Positions 61,466-64,000 of a stretch of 64,000 bases of DNA are shown in pieces. The position numbers were made by a program, and so were the translations under genes. Positions within the stretch are counted from its first letter, which is position 1. Each line of letters opens with the position of its first letter. The stretch comes from an uncultured Methanospirillum sp. (lineage in GTDB: Archaea; Halobacteriota; Methanomicrobia; Methanomicrobiales; Methanospirillaceae), in assembly GCF_963668475.1 (NCBI RefSeq), contig NZ_OY764544.1, positions 1 through 64,000 of the forward strand, in the 5' to 3' direction. The notes under the pieces are model-generated. The model made no database searches. It was not told the DNA's origin and saw only the letters and a list, made by a program, of their open reading frames with translations.

Positions 61466-62506
61466 TTATGTGATCTCTTTTTCCGGTACTGAATCGACAG
61501 GATCAGTCCAGGTGGAACCGTTCAGGTATGTATTGAGGTTATGCACATCTACGACAGTCGACGGGGTCTCCAGGTACATGGGAACCTGTTCTCCCTTCAG
61601 AATCTTTGCAGCCTGCTGTACAACCGTGCTGCCCATCCTGTCCGGGTATACTCCGAGCGTTGCTGTCATGGTACCATTTTTGATCATCTCCAGGGTAGGG
61701 GTATTCCCGTCAACACCCAGGCAGAAGACTGCTGAGTTCACCTTCTTTCCCCGCTCCGAGGCTGCCATTGCCGATCCGATCGCCATCTCATCACTATTTC
61801 CATAAAAGATACTGATGTCTGGATGATCCTTGAGAGCCTGAACAGCGATCGTTTTTGCAGTCTCCCTGTCCCATCCTGCCACTTTTTCGTCAGCTATTGT
61901 TATACCCGGACTCTGCGAAAGACCGGTTTTGAATCCTGAGGTTCTGTGATCTGCATGAAATCCTGGCAGTCCGCGAAGAATGAAAACTTTCCCCTGGACG
62001 GTGTCAGGTGCTTCATTCTTCTTCTCAGCTAGGATTCGGGATGCATATGATCCGAGCTCGGCTGCCCCGGTAAATTGGTTGTACCCGATATACTCCGCTA
62101 CATTCAGATTCTGGGCAGGAGTCAGGGTGTTGTAAAGCAATACCGGAATGCCGGCATCTGATGCTTCCTGTACCTCGGGAGCGAGGGCAGATGTGTTCAG
62201 TGTGTTTAAACCAATTACCCTGACGTGCCTGCCGATGAGATCCCTCATGGCCTGTTTCTGTCCTGTTATGTTCTCTTCAGTATCCGGGGGAAGGACAATG
62301 ACAGTCCAGTTGTGGTTTGTTGCTTCTTTGGTAACTCCTTTTATCAGTTCCATATGAAACGGACTGGTGTTCCCCGAAGGGATCAGACCGAGAATTATTG
62401 GTTCTGATGAATTCTCTACCTGGTCTGCAGCCAGGCCACAAACCGGTACAAAGATCAGAATGAGAATGGAAACAAGAAGGACATATGCAGGATCTCTCTC
62501 TGGCAT
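61466..62506 (-). CDS. Sugar-type (RbsB-like) periplasmic-binding protein, orphan
   Basis: A 346-residue exported protein. The signal peptide is at residues about 6-27. The rest follows the Peripla_BP_4/RbsB pattern: ILGLIPSGNTSPFHMELIKG, QAMRDLIGRHVRVIGLNTLN, GIPVLLYNT, GQ-like YIGYNQFTGAAELGSYA, and LGVDGNTPTLEMIKNGTM. No ABC transporter genes lie beside it. In methanogens such orphan binding proteins may be sensors, or bind nucleoside-like or sugar ligands. The function is not determinable. Confidence 0.85.
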   Translation of the reverse strand: MPERDPAYVLLVSILILIFVPVCGLAADQVENSSEPIILGLIPSGNTSPFHMELIKGVTKEATNHNWTVIVLPPDTEENITGQKQAMRDLIGRHVRVIGLNTLNTSALAPEVQEASDAGIPVLLYNTLTPAQNLNVAEYIGYNQFTGAAELGSYASRILAEKKNEAPDTVQGKVFILRGLPGFHADHRTSGFKTGLSQSPGITIADEKVAGWDRETAKTIAVQALKDHPDISIFYGNSDEMAIGSAMAASERGKKVNSAVFCLGVDGNTPTLEMIKNGTMTATLGVYPDRMGSTVVQQAAKILKGEQVPMYLETPSTVVDVHNLNTYLNGSTWTDPVDSVPEKEIT

Positions 62507-62624
62507 AGATTATGATCAGACAACGGGAAAGAAAAAAATATGGTTTTTGATCTGATCGATGATCCGGATTGTTCGCACCCTCCCATCAATCATACAATCA
62601 CGGATTTGTGAACACGTTCGTGAG

Positions 62625-64000
62625 TTATTTTTTCAGTTTTGCAGCTCTTATCAGAATGTCTTTCATAAATTGATTTGAGATATCATTTTGATCGTTGATC
62701 AAGAGAGACTCCTGAAAATGTTTTTTTGCCTGGCTGTAGTCTTTCAACTGGTACATGACAAACCCCATTGCAGCATGGATATCGTCCACAGATTCTGCCT
62801 GGAGTCGTTGTTTTGAAAGACCAGCGCAGTGATCGATGAACTCTCTGAAGACCTTTTCTGCCTCTTTAAACTCTCGGGCATCGATAAGGGTTTGTGCCTT
62901 TTTGCCAAGTGCATCAAGGATTGCAGAGACGTTGTCATCGCCAGGCTTCGCAGCTTTTCCTCCAGCAGGCTGCTCCTCGTCATGTTCTGATGCAAGTTCC
63001 TCAGTCAGCAGTTCCGGGTCAGGACATTTTTCAGAATCAGCGTCTGCATTTTTTTACACAGGATATGTGATCTGATCGTCTCGATCTTTTTGATCTCATT
63101 CTTATTTTTGCAGAGTGTGTGTACCTGATTCAGGTCTTCGAGTGCCTGATCATGGAGACCCTGATAATACCGCGACATACTCCTTAAGAAGAGGGCCCTG
63201 TAATCACCAGAATTTTTCTCGGTCATGGTGGTGGAAAGGAGAATTGCTTCCTCGTACTTTCCCTTCACGATGAGGAGTTTTACTTCCCTGTTCAGATCAC
63301 TGCCGTTCTGTTCTTCTGTTCCAATAACCGGAAGAGGTGAAATTGTTGATATAACTGATGGGATAGGTTCTGGAATTGCCTGTAGGGAGGACTCTGCTGT
63401 GACATGTGAAGTTACCGTCTCATAGGTGTTCTTTACTCCCCCAGAGGATGAGACCGGGCTTATCGAATAATTTATCTGTAGTTCTGACTCTACTCCGACA
63501 TCACCGGTATCTTCCTCACTGCCCATCATATTCCCGCCGCCTGAATACAGAAAACTGGATTGTCCTGACTCCGGAACTGCTATTGGTGGAATTGGTGGAG
63601 CCAGAAGGTCTGATATGATTGATGACGAACCGGACTGGCCCGTATCTGTTGCAGTGAGAGTCTGCCTGCCTGTAATTGGGGGAAGATCGGGGAGATCACG
63701 GATAGTGTGCAGAGCTGGTGATGAAATCTCTAAAGCCGGCGTTTGAATGGCTGTGTTTTCAACAGGAGTATCAGGTTCATTTTTTTGCCCGGTCTGTTGA
63801 CTGGTCTCTTTAATTGGAGTTGATCTTTCCGGTTTTTCAGGTTGTATCTCTGTTCCTGCATTCTTCAGATCAGGGCCTAACTCAATGGTCTTTACAGAGC
63901 TCTCTTTCCCAGGCTCTGATGTATGTGGCGAAATGGCTGCAGGAGCCTGGACCGGGTCAGCCCCTCCTGGAGACTGGTTCGTTGCCCCCTGCTGGAGGGA
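62625..64000 (-). CDS. TPR protein, 5' partial, with frame break at an A7 tract
   Basis: The frame is open from the right window edge to 63005, coding a Ser/Thr/Pro-rich region (residues such as PIKETSQQTG, PPIPPIAVPESG) and then TPR-like helices (NREVKLLIVKGKYEEAILLS, SRYYQGLHDQALEDLNQ). At 63048-63054 there is a run of seven A on this strand. One extra A would join SHILCKK to NADADSEKCPDPELLTEEL and further TPR helices (FKEAEKVFREFIDHC, LKDYSQAKKHFQESL), ending at 62625. So one base is lost, or a -1 shift occurs at the A run. The start lies outside the window. TPR proteins are scaffolds; role unknown. Confidence 0.75.

Noticed and set aside
62744..62995. Minus-strand frame MHQNMTRSS...
   Set aside because: It is out of frame with the TPR-coding continuation that covers the same bases and has no protein-like pattern.
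1..64000. CRISPR array
   Set aside because: No regularly spaced direct repeats with unique spacers and no cas genes were found.

Overview
The window looks like a chromosomal segment of a methanogenic archaeon of the Methanomicrobiales, most like Methanospirillum. The genus is an inference from overall gene style. Support comes from archaeal PCNA, PriL, Alba, ribosomal protein S17e, Thg1, Trm1 and a DGGGP-synthase-type UbiA protein, from an MtrA homologue (methyl-H4MPT:CoM methyltransferase subunit A), from HdrA- and HdrD-like Fe-S/flavin proteins, from MptE (methanopterin biosynthesis), and from archaeal TATA-like promoters.

Region 1 (1-24.6 kb) is accessory and rich in cysteine, metal and redox functions. 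It holds two UPF0718/ArsP-type permeases, an ArsR repressor, a CDF cation exporter, a CPC-type heavy-metal P-type ATPase and a 52-residue Cys-rich protein with a decayed duplicate. It also holds an HxlR regulator with Cys6/Cys9, and a family of exported thioredoxin-fold proteins: three single-domain proteins opening with SATIF after the signal peptide, one double thioredoxin fused to a CcdA-like membrane domain, and one TlpA-like lipoprotein. An HdrD-like Fe-S protein is paired with a repeat-built membrane protein, and a C39-like peptidase lies further on. Several DNA signals tie this region together: a 20-bp HxlR-type palindrome occurs twice, a 14-bp motif lies upstream of both the CDF gene and the Cys-rich gene, and a bipartite hairpin element follows several genes. 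I read it as a soft-metal and thiol homeostasis island. The region also holds a radical SAM protein fused to a TroA-like half domain beside a metal/chelate-binding protein, a soluble MtrA paralogue, ArgD and a GntP-type permease.

Region 2 (24.6-30.4 kb) is a small defence or mobile-element island at the 3' side of a tRNA-Glu gene. It contains an excisionase-like HTH protein, an XRE-ImmA/IrrE protein coupled to a PIN-like protein, an AT-rich orphan, an AspBHI-like modification-dependent restriction enzyme, a hairpin-dense noncoding stretch and two small unknown proteins.

Region 3 (30.4-64 kb) is mostly core chromosome. It covers DRG GTPase, Trm1, UbiA, DUF116, an MtnA/HdrA-like/gamma-carbonic-anhydrase operon, CoaD, PyrB/PyrI, a 1046-residue HEAT-repeat protein, two tandem tRNA-Lys genes, TrkA-N-DHH, MptE, radical SAM, M50-CBS protease, PRC-barrel, Thg1, M20 peptidase, MoaA and RlmE. 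It continues with PCNA, PriL, a ThiN-family protein, S17e, the lysine/aspartate genes dapA-dapB-ferredoxin-asd, Alba, MarC and HypC. The right edge has an orphan sugar-type binding protein and a TPR protein with a frame break at an A7 tract that runs out of the window.

The best candidate for something undescribed is the exported-thioredoxin and metal island with its shared operators and 3' hairpin elements. Other notable items are the radical SAM-binding-protein fusion and a 58-residue membrane protein encoded antisense to the 3' end of priL.
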